From: Saussurea involucrata
Taxonomy: Eukaryota; Streptophyta; Magnoliopsida; Asterales; Asteraceae
Length of the DNA: 64,000 nucleotides
NCBI GenBank assembly: GCA_033807775.1
Contig: CM066321.1
Location: 43,314,850-43,378,849 of the forward strand
Reading direction: 5' to 3'
Part shown: piece by piece, positions 20,489 through 32,400 of the stretch
How the letters are laid out: every line of letters starts with the position of its first letter
Numbering within the stretch: position 1 is the first letter of the stretch
The notes under the pieces: generated by a model
What the model was told of the DNA's origin: nothing
The model's database searches: none
The model's input: the letters and a program-made list of their open reading frames with translations, nothing else
Position numbers and translations under genes: made by a program

Positions 20489-22825
20489 TTACTTTCGCGG
20501 CTTCAGGGTTGTCTTATAGCAGTCGCGGGCGACTTTTGGCTCACTTTTAATTTCTTGGATTCCCCGTGGCGTAGGGAATTTCATGGTCTGATGATATGTC
20601 GAAGGAACGGCTTTCATTTCATGGATCCATGGTCGACCTAAAATGATGTTATAGGCCGATGCACAATCGATGACACTGAACTTGGTCTGCTTGTTGATTC
20701 CTCCGACATAGACGGGCAAGATAATATCTCCATAGGTGCTTGTCGCTTCTCCATTGAAACCGACCAAAGTCGTCGAACGTCGGGTGATTTCCGAACGATC
20801 GATTCCCATGGCCTTGATGGTGTCAAGGAAAATGACTTCTGTTGAACTGCCCCCATCGATCAAGACTCGTCGGGTTAAACAATTACCAATCGTGAGTTGA
20901 ATGATCAACCCGTCATGATGTTTCTGATACGAGTCGCCGAGGTCGTCTTGGTCGAATACGATCTTCATAGCTTACAACTCCAAATCTTCTTTGGGTCTTG
21001 ACGAACACGGAATAGGCCGATCATCAGGTGCTTGATTGGCGTGACGTTTGGCCACAGAGTACGTCAGACCACATACGTTCGAACCACCGGTGATGCAATT
21101 GACGACCTTTGCATTGTCGGGGGTTGACGGTCGATGGTTGCTAGCTAAAGTAACGATGTCATCAATGATATCTTTGAGGTTTCCTTTCGGGACATGATAT
21201 GCTAGCTCCTTTTTGAGAGCTATGCAATCGTCTGTCGCATGACCATGGTCGACATGAAAGTCGCACCATTTAGATTTTTCTTTCTTAGCGTCGTCCTGAT
21301 CGGACTTCTTAGGCCATCGAATAGTCGCTTGGGCGGTGTTCAGAGCTTCGACCAAATCCTTAGTAGACCCTTTGAATCCGTAAGAGGATATCTTGGGGTA
21401 CTGAGGAAACTTGCTCGCGGTCTTAGCCTCTGCTTTTGTCTTGAATCGGACGTTCGAGATGTGACGCGCGGGCTCTATTTTGGAAATCGTTTTCGTCTTG
21501 AACTCCGGCTTCCTTACACCTAACGACCTCTTGTCGTCGGTATGCTTGTGACAGAAGGCAACGTCGTCTTCTACCCTCATATACGCTAGGGTTCGGGCTC
21601 GGATGTCTTCGAAATTTTCTGGGGGATACTTGGTTAGATCAGTATATAAACCCGAGCTATCGTCCAGACCACGCTTATAAGCTTCGATTGCGGTCTTGAC
21701 GTCACAATTGCGGATACTGATCATCTCTGCATTGAATCTATTGAAATAGCTTCGAATAGATTCATTAGCCTTCTGCACGACATAATACAGGTCACTGGTC
21801 TGCTTCTCCATCTTGCGACTGCTGGCGAATTGCTGAGAGAATTGGTTGACCAACTCAGCGAATGACCTGATGGATTTGGGTTTGAGATTGATCAACCATT
21901 GGAGGGCAGGACCAGTGAGAGTCGCACCGAAGCTCTTGCACATACATACTTCCTGATACATGTGTGGGATTGAGACCGTCCACATGAGTTGCTTATACTG
22001 CGCGACGTGCTCGGTCGGATCGGTCACTCCTGAATACTTGGGTGTAAAAGCGAGAACATTGTATTTCTTTGGAACCTCGACGGTCGTGATCTCATCGATT
22101 AAGGGCGACGCCTGATAGCCTGATCGAGGCTCGACGTCGACGGGCACGGCTGCCCCGGGTAGCTTGGCGAGCAAAGATAGGATGCGCTCATTCTGATCCT
22201 CTAGCATTTTCAATCGCTGGGCGACGGGGTCATTGGGGTCCGGATTTTCCCCTGCTTACGGGTTGGCTCCTGAACTGGTGCCATTGCCATGCGACGACCC
22301 ATGGGCGTCTCCGTTGAAATGAACAAAATTCGTTTGCGACCCGTTCTAAAACGGCTGCGATCCATTCTGAAATGGCTGCGACCCATTCTGAAACGGCTGC
22401 GACCCATTCTGAAATGGCAATGGCTGCGATCCATTCTGCATGGGTGGTGGCCTTATATGCTGAGGAGGAACCGTCCTGAACTGGGGGTTTGGGTTGAACG
22501 GCCCCGGCTGTTGGTTATGCATGAACGGACCTGGATGCTGATTCTGAGCGAACGAACCTGGATGCTGATTCTGAGTGAACGGACCCGATCCTGGACCTGA
22601 ACTATGCGCAAATGGTCTAGGACCATTTTGACCGAACGATCCTTCGCCTGGATTCTGAACGAATGGTCTAGGACTATGCTGAGGACCAAAGGGATTTCTC
22701 AGCCGTGCGATCTCCTCGGCTGCTCTGCGACTCTGCTCGGCCATGGCATTGATTTGATTCCGAGCAACTTCTATCTCTTGATACATATGAGCAATAACAT
22801 GCTCTTGATTTCCTGGGGCTGCTAT
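20489..22825 (-). pseudogene. Tat-A gag-protease
   Basis: Same frame throughout. The start codon is changed from ATG to ATA (22825-22823). The N-terminal part has Pro/Gln/Asn-rich repeats, then the gag domain (EHVAQYKQLMWTVSIPHMYQ ... NRFNAEMISIRNCDVK), a CDFHVDHGHATDDC zinc block, and protease with VLIDGGSS and GRPWIHEMK. Three in-frame stops: after NGSQPF (about 22344), after GANP (about 22258) and before AMKIVF (20969-20971). No frameshift is seen. The terminal TAA after KPRK (20489-20491) is shared with Tat-C and Tat-D, which argues that gag-pro of this family normally ends here without RT. Confidence 0.9.
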
Positions 22826-22904
22826 CTTCCTAAAACAGAAAACAAGGGAAACTCCAAGAAACCGTTAGTACGACGCACATTTGTCGAAGATTTTCTCTAG
22901 ATGG

Positions 22905-22923
22905 GGTCCCACGGATGGCGCCA
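22905..22923 (-). promoter_or_regulatory. Tat-A primer-binding site
   Basis: Minus strand TGGCGCCATCCGTGGGACC, three bases from the LTR, identical to the Tat-C site. Confidence 0.85.
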
Positions 22924-22926
22924 AAC

Positions 22927-23768
22927 TGTTAATGCAAAAAATTGCACTAAAGTACAACTTAAGGTCGATGTGGACTTTAACAACTAAAGAAAGGAATCGT
23001 TCGACAAAAGCGTGCGACAAAGACAGAAATGTAAATGAGACAGAGATTTTGGTGACGCGGGAAGAACCTCAACGAGGGAAAAACCCGCGGACGACTGTGG
23101 AAGTCGTCACTGCACTATGATCGCCAAACAGGGGCGATGTCCTTGTGTTTCTGGTGTCGATCGTACAGAGATTACAATACAAATGAAAGAAAGACTTCGA
23201 AATGTAAAGTAACAAGTGTTTTGAATGTAAAAACAATGTGCGTCGTGTGTTAAAACTGTGTGTCGTGCGCTGATGTCGTGCGTCAAGAGCGATCTTCTAC
23301 GAGTGAGTTCTTCGTTTCGAGTGCTTGTGTCTGTTGTTCAATGTTGTGTCTCTGTGTTCTTTTTCGTCCTCTTGAAATGATGATTATCCTTGATATTTAT
23401 AGTCTTCGGACGCTTTAATTGGCTCATTAAATACTTCGATAACTGTCGTAATGGACGTCGTCTTTATGCTGTTTATTGACCTTCATCAGTTATAGCCGTT
23501 TGTCCATTAATGATGTTGACTCCTGCATTAAACACTGAACAAACGTAACAGTTTATGTCATGCGTTAGTTGGTCGAGGTCGCATGGTTCTATGCGACGGT
23601 CGGGTGAGCTAGGCGACATCGAGGTCGAGTGTCGTGAGGTAAAAAGACTTTCGATTTTATCTTTAATCAAGAGTTTAAAGTACTATGATTTTACCTTCGT
23701 TATGGAAAAGGGAATAAGTGTTTCCTTACCTTGGTCGTGGTCGAGACTGGTGAATTTTTGCCCAATCA
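22927..23768 (-). repeat. Tat-A 5' LTR
   Basis: 842 bp. It ends GCCCAATCA (one change from GCCCAAACA), followed by the ACAAT target duplication. A minus-strand TATA box (TATAAATATC) lies at 23401-23392. Confidence 0.92.
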
Positions 23769-23773
23769 ACAAT

Positions 23774-24420
23774 ACCCTCTTCTACCATAAAATGGCATTT
23801 TTCTCAATTTAAAATAAGGTCGTGGGTCTCGCATCTCACTAGGCTTTTCTCTAAATTTCCCAGGCAGTTGTCAAATGATGTCCCTATCACAGAAAAGTCA
23901 TCCATAAAAACTTCTATGGTGTCCTCAATCATGTTGGTGAAAATGGCCATCATACAACGTTGGAATGTGGCTGAGGCATTACATAATCCAAATGGCATCC
24001 TTCAGAATGCAAAAGTACCGCAGGGACAAGTAAAGGTGGTCTTTTCTTGGTCCTCATGGGCGATATGGATTGGTTGTATCCGAAGTATCCATCTAGAAAA
24101 CAATAGAATTCATTTCCCGCTAACCTATCAAGCATTTGGTCGATGAAAGGTAAGGGAAAATGGTCTTTCTTAGTGGCCAAGTTGAGTTGTCTATAATCCA
24201 TGCATATTCTCCACCCCGTGACAGTCCTAGTGGGAATGAGTTCGTTCTTTTCGTTCTCCACTACAGTCGTCCCTCCCTTTTTAGGGACACATAGGACGGA
24301 GCTTACCCAACTACTACTAGCCATTGGGTAGATAATACCAGCGTCTAACCACTTCAACACTTCTTTCTTAACTACCTCCTTCATTATGGGATTCAACCTT
24401 CTTTGAGGTTGAAGTTTTCC
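23774..24420 (-). pseudogene. Ath pol: first half of reverse transcriptase
   Basis: Continues the Athila pol that breaks at 9584. The minus strand reads QRRLNPIMKEVVKKEVLKW, the RT blocks GWRICMDYRQLN and HFPLPFIDQML, then the catalytic FMDDFSV (about 23910) and EKCHFMVEEGIV up to the Tat-A target duplication. A frameshift falls after GYFGYNQ (about 24065) and a stop just before EKCHF. At about 24420 the frame passes directly into a Tat-type N-terminus (24421-24639), so this is a chimeric junction. The missing upstream pol piece is present at 33729-34094. Confidence 0.88.
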
Positions 24421-24639
24421 AGCGAAACAATCAGCATGTTCCTGCAAAAAGGATATGAGTTTTTCTTTAATGTGGGGATCAAGGGATGAACCCACAAGAA
24501 TCTTTTGATCGGGTTTGCTTTGATCTAGAACGATTTCCTCCAAATGATACTCATCGAAAGCTGCTGGGGAGTTTTGTGCATTTTCTAAGCTTGCGTTTAC
24601 TGGTATAATGGCTTGTTCTGAATTCACGTTATCCGCCAT
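24421..24639 (-). pseudogene. Tat pol N-terminus, fused to Ath RT
   Basis: ATG at 24639 opens MADNVNSEQAIIPV, followed by IVLDQSKPDQKILVGSSLDP and EHADCFA, the segment that precedes RT in Tat-B. It has no stop in this copy. It lacks gag and protease just as Tat-B does, so the short start is not peculiar to one copy. Right of it lie a leader, a primer-binding site (24719-24737) and the LTR at 24741. It is a remnant of a second Tat-B-type internal region abutting the same LTR. Confidence 0.75.
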
Positions 24640-24718
24640 TTTCCGGCGACAGAAAACAGAAGAAACTCCAAGAAACTATTAGTAGAATGCACGTTCATCG
24701 AGGATTTTCTCTAGATGT

Positions 24719-24737
24719 AGTCCCACGGATGGCGCCA
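24719..24737 (-). promoter_or_regulatory. Primer-binding site left of the Tat-B 3' LTR
   Basis: Minus strand TGGCGCCATCCGTGGGACT. A primer-binding site here means that the LTR at 24741 also served as the 5' LTR of a second internal region to its left. Confidence 0.8.
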
Positions 24738-24740
24738 AAC

Positions 24741-25197
24741 TGTTATTGCCAAAAATCGCACCAAAGGGACAACTTAAGGTCGATGTGGACTTAAACAACT
24801 AAAGAAATAATCTTTCGACGAGACGTGCGACGATAAATAAAATAAAGAAATAAGGGATTTGATGATGCAAGAAAAACCTCAATCGAGGAAAAAACCTGCG
24901 GACGACAGTGGGTGTCGTCGCTATACTATGGTCGCCAATCAGGGGCGATGTCCTTGGATACTGGTGTCGATCGTACAGTGATTACAATAAAGATGAAGAA
25001 AATGCTTCGAAATGTAAAGTACAAGTGTTTGAATGTAAAAATAGGTGTTTGTCGTGTACGAAACAAAGTGTGAATTGCTGGTCGAGGGCTGTTGTCGTGC
25101 GTCGAGAGCGATACTTAGAATAATGGTTCTTCACTTCAGGTGTTCTTGAATATTGCTTCGGTTGTTAATCGTCGGATATTCGATGTCTTGAAATGTT
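24741..25197 (-). repeat. Tat-B 3' LTR, left segment
   Basis: Plus strand starts TGTTATTGCC and runs to the ATGTT at which Cop3 inserted. It is a different LTR subfamily from Tat-A/C (caaagggacaac, aaataaaataaag). Confidence 0.88.
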
Positions 25198-25610
25198 TGT
25201 TAGCTTTAATTAGCTCCTAAGTAAATGAATGTTTTATAAAGATATTTTAATGTTTTAGATATTTTCTTATAGATATTTACTTAGATATTTTATATAGATA
25301 TTTTAGATATTGTATAGATTTTAGATATCTTAAATATCTAATGTGTAAATGGCCCTATATAAGAGGTGTCCATAGTCTTATTTCAAGAAGTGAGAGATAT
25401 GGAAAGCACACAAAAACACACATAGACTAGTTTCTTATGAGAGTCGTTTCATGTTTAGTGTGGTGTTCTTCAACATTTCTCCTCTCCATATTTAATCATC
25501 AACGAATATGAGATAAGTTTATTTATGATTGTTCTTCATGTATATCTTATCCCTATATTTAAATATGGACTTTATATTTCTTCTATTGTTGCTCAAAAGT
25601 GGGATCAACA
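25198..25610 (+). repeat. Cop3 5' LTR
   Basis: 413 bp, TGTTAGC...GGATCAACA, with a TATA box in CCCTATATAAGAGG (about 25361-25374). Confidence 0.92.
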
Positions 25611-25612
25611 AT

Positions 25613-25625
25613 TGGTATCAGAGCC
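25613..25625 (+). promoter_or_regulatory. Cop3 primer-binding site
   Basis: TGGTATCAGAGCC, complementary to initiator Met-tRNA, two bases after the 5' LTR. Confidence 0.93.
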
Positions 25626-27143
25626 GATTGAAGAAACTTTTCTTCAAAATCGATCATCTATGCAACAATGGAAGTTTTAGATGGTTTAGTTTATGATATA
25701 CTTCATGTGTGTGTTTTGATTCTTTCTCATTCATTGGTTTTATTTGATAAGCACTAAGTAGATGGTTGATCAATGATCTCATCCTTGTGTGTGCTTAAGT
25801 CCATAGCAATTCTTTTTGCATCTTGGTAGTAAGGTTGTTGATCTTTGTTTGATCTGACCTTTATTTTCAAGATTGGACTATCTTTGATCCAGATTTTGTT
25901 TGTCTTCCGCTGCTCATAAACATTTATATATGGATAACAAAATCATTTGGGTCTTGAGAAAGTTGTTTGAGAAAGATTTGATGTTTTGTTACATGTTCAA
26001 AGTCTGATCTGAAACGTTTTTTTTAAAAAACTTTGAGTTCTTCTAATTAGTTTTCTGACTTGATCAATTATAGATCGAATTATTTGCACTCACGGTTTTA
26101 AAAATTATATGAAGATCGTCTTATCTTTTACATCAAATCAGATTTAATGACATATTTGCGCTGCTGTAATAAACTGATCATATCTCACTCATAAAAACAC
26201 CGATTGATGCGATTCAAAAGGCCCTGGATTCCTAAGACACAGATGAACAGATTTCATGTTTTCAGAATTCAGAGATTCGAAATTTATAAGGGTCATATGC
26301 ATCGTTGAAGTAGACAACAGTGTGCTGATGTAAAGCTGATGGACAGATCTGCGCGACTGTGGTAAATCAATCATATCTTTGTCGTACGAGCTCGAAAAGA
26401 GGTGATTCAAGATGATATGAACAGATAACAAACTAATGAAAGTTGTTTGTGTTTTGAGTTTTTGAAAACTCCAGAGGTAAAATGGTCTAAATCAGTGTCA
26501 AAGTAAGTGTAACACTTCTGTTAAGCTTCTGCCGAGCGGCGACCAAACCTCTGCCGCACGTGACCAAACCTCTGCCGCACGTGACCAACCTATGTGGTAC
26601 TGTTCACCACAGAGCCTCTGTGAAATCCGACAGAGCCTCTGTGGACTGCACCTCTGCGACTCAACCTCAGAGCCTGATTTTTGTTTACTTGCTGTCAGAT
26701 TTGCACTGTTTCAGAAACACGCACATAACTTCCTACTCGGTGCTCCGATTTGCACAAGTCCAGTTGCGTTGAATTCCTAAGACACAGGTGAAACTTTTTC
26801 ATGTTTTGATTTTGGTCTGAATCAGTGTGCTTAATGGTCAGAATTTGTGTCAAAGTCAATGGACTCTTGCTGCACCGAAAGCATCGCATTTCACTCGTGC
26901 TCTTTCCGCTTTCAAGAACGGTGTTCTCTCAACGGTTCTTCATGGTGTCAATCTACATTTGTCACATTTTAAATGTCACTCCATCCTCTGATTATTCACG
27001 TTTAAAGCTCGATGGATGAGCCTACATTTGAGGGGGAGCACATGATGCTTTGAAGACTTGAAGAACGGAACATCAAAGGTTCTAAAGAAAGCAAAGGGGA
27101 GACTATAAGATGATGCTTTCTTTATAAAACATTAGGGGGAGAT
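25626..27143. other. Cop3 noncoding internal region with 21-bp spaced repeats
   Basis: No coding capacity that I can support. At 26528-26590 the motif TCTGCCG recurs at 26528, 26550 and 26571 (about 21-bp spacing) inside CCAAACCTCTGCCGCACGTG units, followed by CAGAGCCTCTGTG-type palindromes to about 26680. The motif resembles that of Cop2. Confidence 0.65.
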
Positions 27144-27556
27144 TGTTAGCTTTAATTAGCTCCTAAGTAAATGAATGTTTTATAAAGATATTTTAATGTT
27201 TTCGATATTTTCTTATAGATATTTACTTAGATATTTTATATAGATATTTTAGATATTGTCTAGAATTTAGATATCTTAAATATCTAATGTGTAAATGGCC
27301 CTATATAAGAGGTGTCCATAGTCTTATTTCAAGAAGTGAGAGATATGGAAAGCACACAAAAACACACATAGACTAGTTTCTTATGAGAGTCGTTTCATGT
27401 TTAGTGTGGTGTTCTTCAACATTTCTCCTCTCCATATTTAATCATCAATGAATATGAGATAAGTTTATTTATGATTGTTCTTCATGTATATCTTATCTCT
27501 ATATTTAAATATGGACTTTATATTTCTTCTATTGTTGCTCAAAAGTGGGATCAACA
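27144..27556 (+). repeat. Cop3 3' LTR
   Basis: 413 bp, TG...CA, about five differences from the 5' LTR, followed by the ATGTT duplication. Confidence 0.92.
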
Positions 27557-27561
27557 ATGTT

Positions 27562-27989
27562 GATTGAGCTTGATATTTATAGTGTTTGTGTCCTTAGCTT
27601 CATCCATGAATGCTCCTTTAATGGCCTTAACGGTTGGAAACGGTCGCCGGAGTAATGATCTTCTTCCGTTACGGTCGCCGACTGTTTAATGATTGCATCG
27701 GTTATAGTCGTTGCTTCTTAATGACTTTTATTCCTGCATTAAACACTTAACAAACGGTCATGGTGAACGTTAGCTTTGGTCGAGGTCGCACGTCCTTATA
27801 TAATAGTCGTGCGGATCGGGCGACGCTATGGTCAAGCGTCGTAAGGAACTCTCGAATTACCTTTTATGAGGGACAACGATGGTGTTCTGGGTCTTCGTCG
27901 AGACCTTATCTTAATACAAGATATAGTCCCTAATCATACGTCTTACCTGTCCTGGTCGCGGTCGAGCGACGTGATTTTTTGCCCAAACA
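27562..27989 (-). repeat. Tat-B 3' LTR, right segment
   Basis: Continues the LTR after Cop3 and ends GCCCAAACA. The polypurine tract (minus strand TTTTGGGGGCAAAC) follows at 27990-28003. Confidence 0.88.
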
Positions 27990-28257
27990 GTTTGCCCCCA
28001 AAATTTGAAAATTGAATGTCAAATTTAAGTTTAAAATTTTGCTTGTCGAACGCTTAGACTCATAACCTGGGTTGAGGGACTTACCTGGTTGTCGTGGAAC
28101 TAGACGAGTTCGCCTTTAACTGAACGAGAAGTTGAAAAGTTGTGATGTCACACTGACGCACGATGATGATTACCAGCTGTCGAAGACAGGTGTCGAAGAT
28201 TCGGATAGGTATGGACACATGTTGATCATCAACGGACTCGACTTGTTGCGATTTCCT

Positions 28258-28706
28258 GCATAAATAAAGATCACAATGGGTTGTTTCCTTTAGAGATTTT
28301 CTTTAAAAGTTTTCTATTTCTGATGAGGCCCTTCTCTAGAATCTCGACTTTGTTCAAATCTTGGGTGGTTGGAGATCTATCAAGGGTTACGATACCCGAA
28401 TCATTGACGATGTTGGTTACGATGAACACGATGTCCGTGTATTCTGCGCACCTGGCGACGATGTCTTCTGCCACGTCAACCCTTTCGTCAGCCGACAGGG
28501 GCGGGGGTGTAAAGACGGGAAAGAACGAGGAGGAACTTATGGTGATCAGCTTTGCGCTATCGCCGTCCCTCTCGTTTGACTACGTCCTCTTCAGGATGAA
28601 GTCACTTCCGCATCTGGGGAAACATCAGCCCTTAGTTTTCGAGGAGTGTTTTTAAAGGATCTCTATTGAAGAGATAGGGCTGTGTTTAGCCGAACTAGCG
28701 TTCCTT
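28258..28706 (+). pseudogene. Tat-B antisense gene remnant (exon 3 only)
   Basis: A TATA-like CATAAATAAAG at about 28258 is followed by a short stretch of the antisense gene: LSSADRGGG, then SLPHLGKHQPLVFEECF, in the position of TVNFTLPSDFM...FPHLGKYLLPSFRERF of other copies. A donor site gtaagt follows at 28707. Exons 1, 2 and 4 are not recognisable; the acceptor near 28788 leads into unrelated sequence. It is most like the first exon-3 unit of Tat-C. Shared ancestry of Tat-B with the gag-pro elements is supported by this remnant and its antisense orientation. Confidence 0.65.
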
Positions 28707-29445
28707 GTAAGTTTTTCTTTCAAAACTTGTGTTATCGATGTTATTTCGTTTTTATGTTTTGCTAACGCGTTCCCTTCGTATTTGACAGATGCTTCTGTTT
28801 CTTTTCATTAAGTGTGTCAAGACGGGAACAATATTGGAGTGGAGGTCACTCGTCAGAAAACAGATGTTCCAGCCTTTAACATTAATCTTTAGAGCCACAT
28901 TCTCAGAATATTATGGCGTAAGGAGATGGAAAACAATTCCTAACATACTCGTTTGATCCTTGCATTAACATGTTTTGATGCTGCCACGATCTCGAAGGTC
29001 AAGACTCCGGGCAGAACATACGACTGACACTCTTCTCCACATTTTTTGTTTTATGTAGTTTACGCTCGAGCTTATTAGTGTGTAATGAGTTTTAGTCTGT
29101 CTTTGTATAACTGTTCGTTCTGTGAACATGTTATCGTCTGTAAAATGAGCGAAGAATCGTGCGACTTACGCATTCTTTGCAATATGATGAGTATAACTCA
29201 GACATTTTGAATTGTATTGACAATCATGAATATATATCATCGATGAATATGAAAATTTTTCAAAGTTTAGAAACTTTTATTTAGAGTTCATTAAGACCTA
29301 CCAATCGTATGACGAAATTTAGATGCCCCTGTGATAAGACGATCGATTCGTGAACTTGGGCATCTATGTTGTGCGTTCCCGTAATTATCTTTCGATCCTA
29401 TGATGTTTATTTTCAAGTAACAATTTGTATGAGAAAGAAGTAATC
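28707..29445. other. Tat-B degenerate spacer
   Basis: Noncoding sequence between the gene remnant and the pol stop. It has only patchy similarity to the other Tat spacers (atcgtgcgacttacgcattctt, tatgaaaatttttcaaagt). I see no hairpin equivalent to the conserved one. Confidence 0.5.
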
Positions 29446-32400
29446 TCAAAAGAAATATCTTTTGAGATGCGTCGCATTCCAACTACGCGGGATCTCTTGA
29501 TTGTCGAGGGTCTGGAGTCGATAGGCTCCCTTACCAACGACTTCAGAGATACGGTACGGGCCCTCCCACTTGATTGAAAGTTTTCCCGCGTTGGGTTCTT
29601 GAGTATTTTGGAACACTCGGCGAAGAACATAATCGCCTTCTTGAAAGATTTTAATCTTAACATGTTTGTTGAAATACCGTTCGACCGCTTGCTTCTGCGA
29701 CGCCATTCTGATTAAGGCTGATTCTCTGAGTTCTTCGAGGGCGTCGAGGTCACAACTTAGATCAACCAAGTTATGTTCAATGGAAGTGTGCCTTAAGGTT
29801 GGGAGTTGGACCTCGACCGGTAGGACTGCTTCGCAGCCGTAGACGAGAGAGAAAGGGGTTTGTCCTGTGGACGTGCGTGGCGTTGTGCGATTTGCCCACA
29901 TGATCGAAGGGAGTTCTTCGACCCATATTCCCTTTGCAGCCTTCAACCGCTTCCTGATCGAAGCTATAATAGTTTTGTTACTCGATTCCGCAAGTCCATT
30001 GGATTGAGGATATCTGGGAGTTGAGGTTGTTATCTTGATATTCCTGTCATCGCAGAACTGCTGGGTCCTGTCGCTTATGAATTGGGATCCATTGTCGCAG
30101 ACAATCTCGGACGGAATTCCAAACCTGCATATGATATTAGTTTGGACAAAAGAGATGACTTCTTTATCCCTGATTTAGGAGAAAGCAGCCGCTTCGACCC
30201 ACTTGGAAAAATAATCAGTAAGTACGAGGAGGAATACCTTTTGCCCTGGAGCAGGTGGCAGCTTGCCGACGATATCCATTCCCCACCTCATGAAGATCCA
30301 TGGGATAAGCGTCGAGTGCAAAGGTTCCGAGGGTTTACGAGACATACCTGGGTGTCGTTGACAGGGGTCGCAACTCTGGACATACTTGATGGCGTCTTGT
30401 CGCAGTGTTGGCCAAAAATATAATTGTCGGGATATACGATTGATTACCACATTCGCCGTCGTGCATCTCTTGGAGGATTTTCTGGGCTTGATTTTTGCTG
30501 ATGACGCACCTTAAATTTAAGCCCGTCGATGATCGCCGATAAAGCTTATTTTCGATCATGACGTACTTAGATGCTTTGAATCTGAGTTTTCGAGCCTCCA
30601 TTTTGTCTTCGGAAAGTTGGCCGTGCACGAGGAAATTTCGAATGTCGCGTGACCAATCATCTTCTTCATCTTCGACCTGGATGACGTGTTTGTTTCCAAT
30701 GGACGGCGTTGCCAGGTGAATCATAGGAATAACATCAAATATTGGTTCAACTAAAGCGGACCCAAGGTTTGCCAATGCGTCGGCCTGAGTGTTCTGGTCT
30801 CGCGGAATCTGTTCAATAGAAAAAGATTTAAATTTTTTGGAAATTTCTTTTCCACTCTTAGATATGCTGTCATTTTTGAATCCTTGGCTGCGAATTCTCC
30901 ATTGATCTGATTTACTACCAGCAGGGAATCGCTCTTGACATGCAGTGCGGTTGCCCCCGAGTCGTGGGCCATATTCATTCCCATGATCAGGGCTTCATAC
31001 TCAACCTCGTTATTGGTGGTTTTGATGTCGCATCGGACCGAGTATACCATCTTCCCCCCCTGTGGCGACTTTAAGACGACGCCCAATCCAGAGCCTCTAA
31101 TGTTGGATGATCCATCGACATGTAGAATCCAAGGTACGTCGTCGTGAGTTGCCACAACGGACACTTTGAGTTCTGCTTCTTTTTATAACTCAAGGCTGAA
31201 ATCGGCGATAAAATATGCCAAGGCTTGCGATTTGATCGCGGTCCTGGGTTTAAAATCGATCTCATAACTGCTTAGATATATACTCCATTTTGCTAAGCGA
31301 CCTGTCAACTCGGGTTTTCTTAAGACAGATTTAAGAGGGAAGTTAGTCACGACAGTAATAGGATGTGATTCAAAGTAATGACATAGTTTTTTAGCAGCAG
31401 TAACTAGTGATAAGAGTACATTTTCCATAGAGGAATACCTAGTTTCTGCGTCTAAAAGTGATTTACTTACATAATAGATCGGCAATTGTTGTTTTTCATC
31501 TTCTCGTGTCAGAACAGCACTTACTGCATTTGGGCTGACAGCCAAATACAACTGTAGGATCTCATGATCGTGAGGTTTTGACAACAGAGGAGGCGACGCC
31601 ATGTATTCCTTGAGTTTTTGCAAGGCTTGTTCATGATCATTGGTCCAGTCGAAGCCCCTATTTTTCCTGAGGACATTATAAAATAGATGACATTTATCTG
31701 AAGATCGGGAGATAAACCTGTTTAGAGCTGCTACTCGACCGGTGAGTTTCTGGACTTCTTTGAAATTTCGAGGAGATTTGATCTCAATGATGGCCTTCAT
31801 TTGGTCGGGGTTAGCCTCAATTCCTCGACGAGTGACCATATAACCCAGGAACTTCCCGGCACTAACGCCAAAGGAACATTTCGTCGGATTGAGCTTCATG
31901 TTATACTTACGGAGGATGTCGAACGATTGCCTGAGGTGATCAATGTGATCAATCGCTTGCTTCGACTTCACTAACATGTCGTCGATATATACCTCCATCG
32001 TGTCTCCAAGATGGTCTTTGAACATCTTGTTTGCCAGCCGTTGGTAGGTAGAACCTGCATTTTTTAGTCCGAAAGGCATAACTTTGTAACAATAAATACC
32101 TCGATCTGTCATGAAAGCGGTTTTCTCTTGGTCGTCATCGTGCATTAAAATTTGGTTGTATCCAGAATAGGCGTCCATGAACGTTAATAACTCATGCCCC
32201 GCGGTTGCATCGACCATGGCGTCAATATGAGGTAACGGGAATGGATCCTTTGGATAGGCATTATTGAGATCGGTGAAGTCGATACAGACCCTCCATTTTC
32301 CATTCTTCTTGGCTACGACCACGACGTTAGCGAGCCAATCAGGATATTTTACCTCCCGAATCTTTCCTGTCTTGAGGAGGTTGTCGACCTCATCATTTAT

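Larger units (their letters stand above)
9589..23768 (-). mobile_element. Tat-A: non-autonomous gag-pro gypsy element
   Basis: Minus-oriented, bounded by TG...CA LTRs and by the 5-bp target duplication ACAAT (9584-9588 and 23769-23773) in the Ath RT gene. 3' LTR at 9589-17159 (interrupted by Tat-C), polypurine tract at 17160, antisense gene 17582-19666, spacer, gag-pro 22825-20489, leader, primer-binding site, 5' LTR 22927-23768. Without Tat-C it is about 7.5 kb. No RT or integrase is present. Confidence 0.93.
25198..27556 (+). mobile_element. Cop3: small non-autonomous copia element
   Basis: 2359 bp with identical-length 413-bp LTRs (25198-25610 and 27144-27556) and a perfect ATGTT target duplication (25193-25197, 27557-27561). 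The primer-binding site TGGTATCAGAGCC is at 25613-25625. Two polypurine tracts are seen, TTGAGGGGGAGC at 27028-27039 and TTAGGGGGAGAT just before the 3' LTR. The 1.5-kb internal region has no gag, pol or other convincing frame. By eye the LTRs differ at about five positions, so insertion was fairly recent and must have used proteins from elsewhere. Confidence 0.93.

Noticed and set aside
24908..25123. Repeated 71-codon plus-strand frame in Tat LTRs (also 33011, 34812, 36613)
   Set aside because: Lies wholly in LTR U5/R sequence and recurs only because the LTR recurs; no domain and no coding context.
26560..27019. Short plus-strand frames in Cop3
   Set aside because: Less than 75 codons each, low complexity, and no similarity to gag or pol; the internal region looks noncoding.
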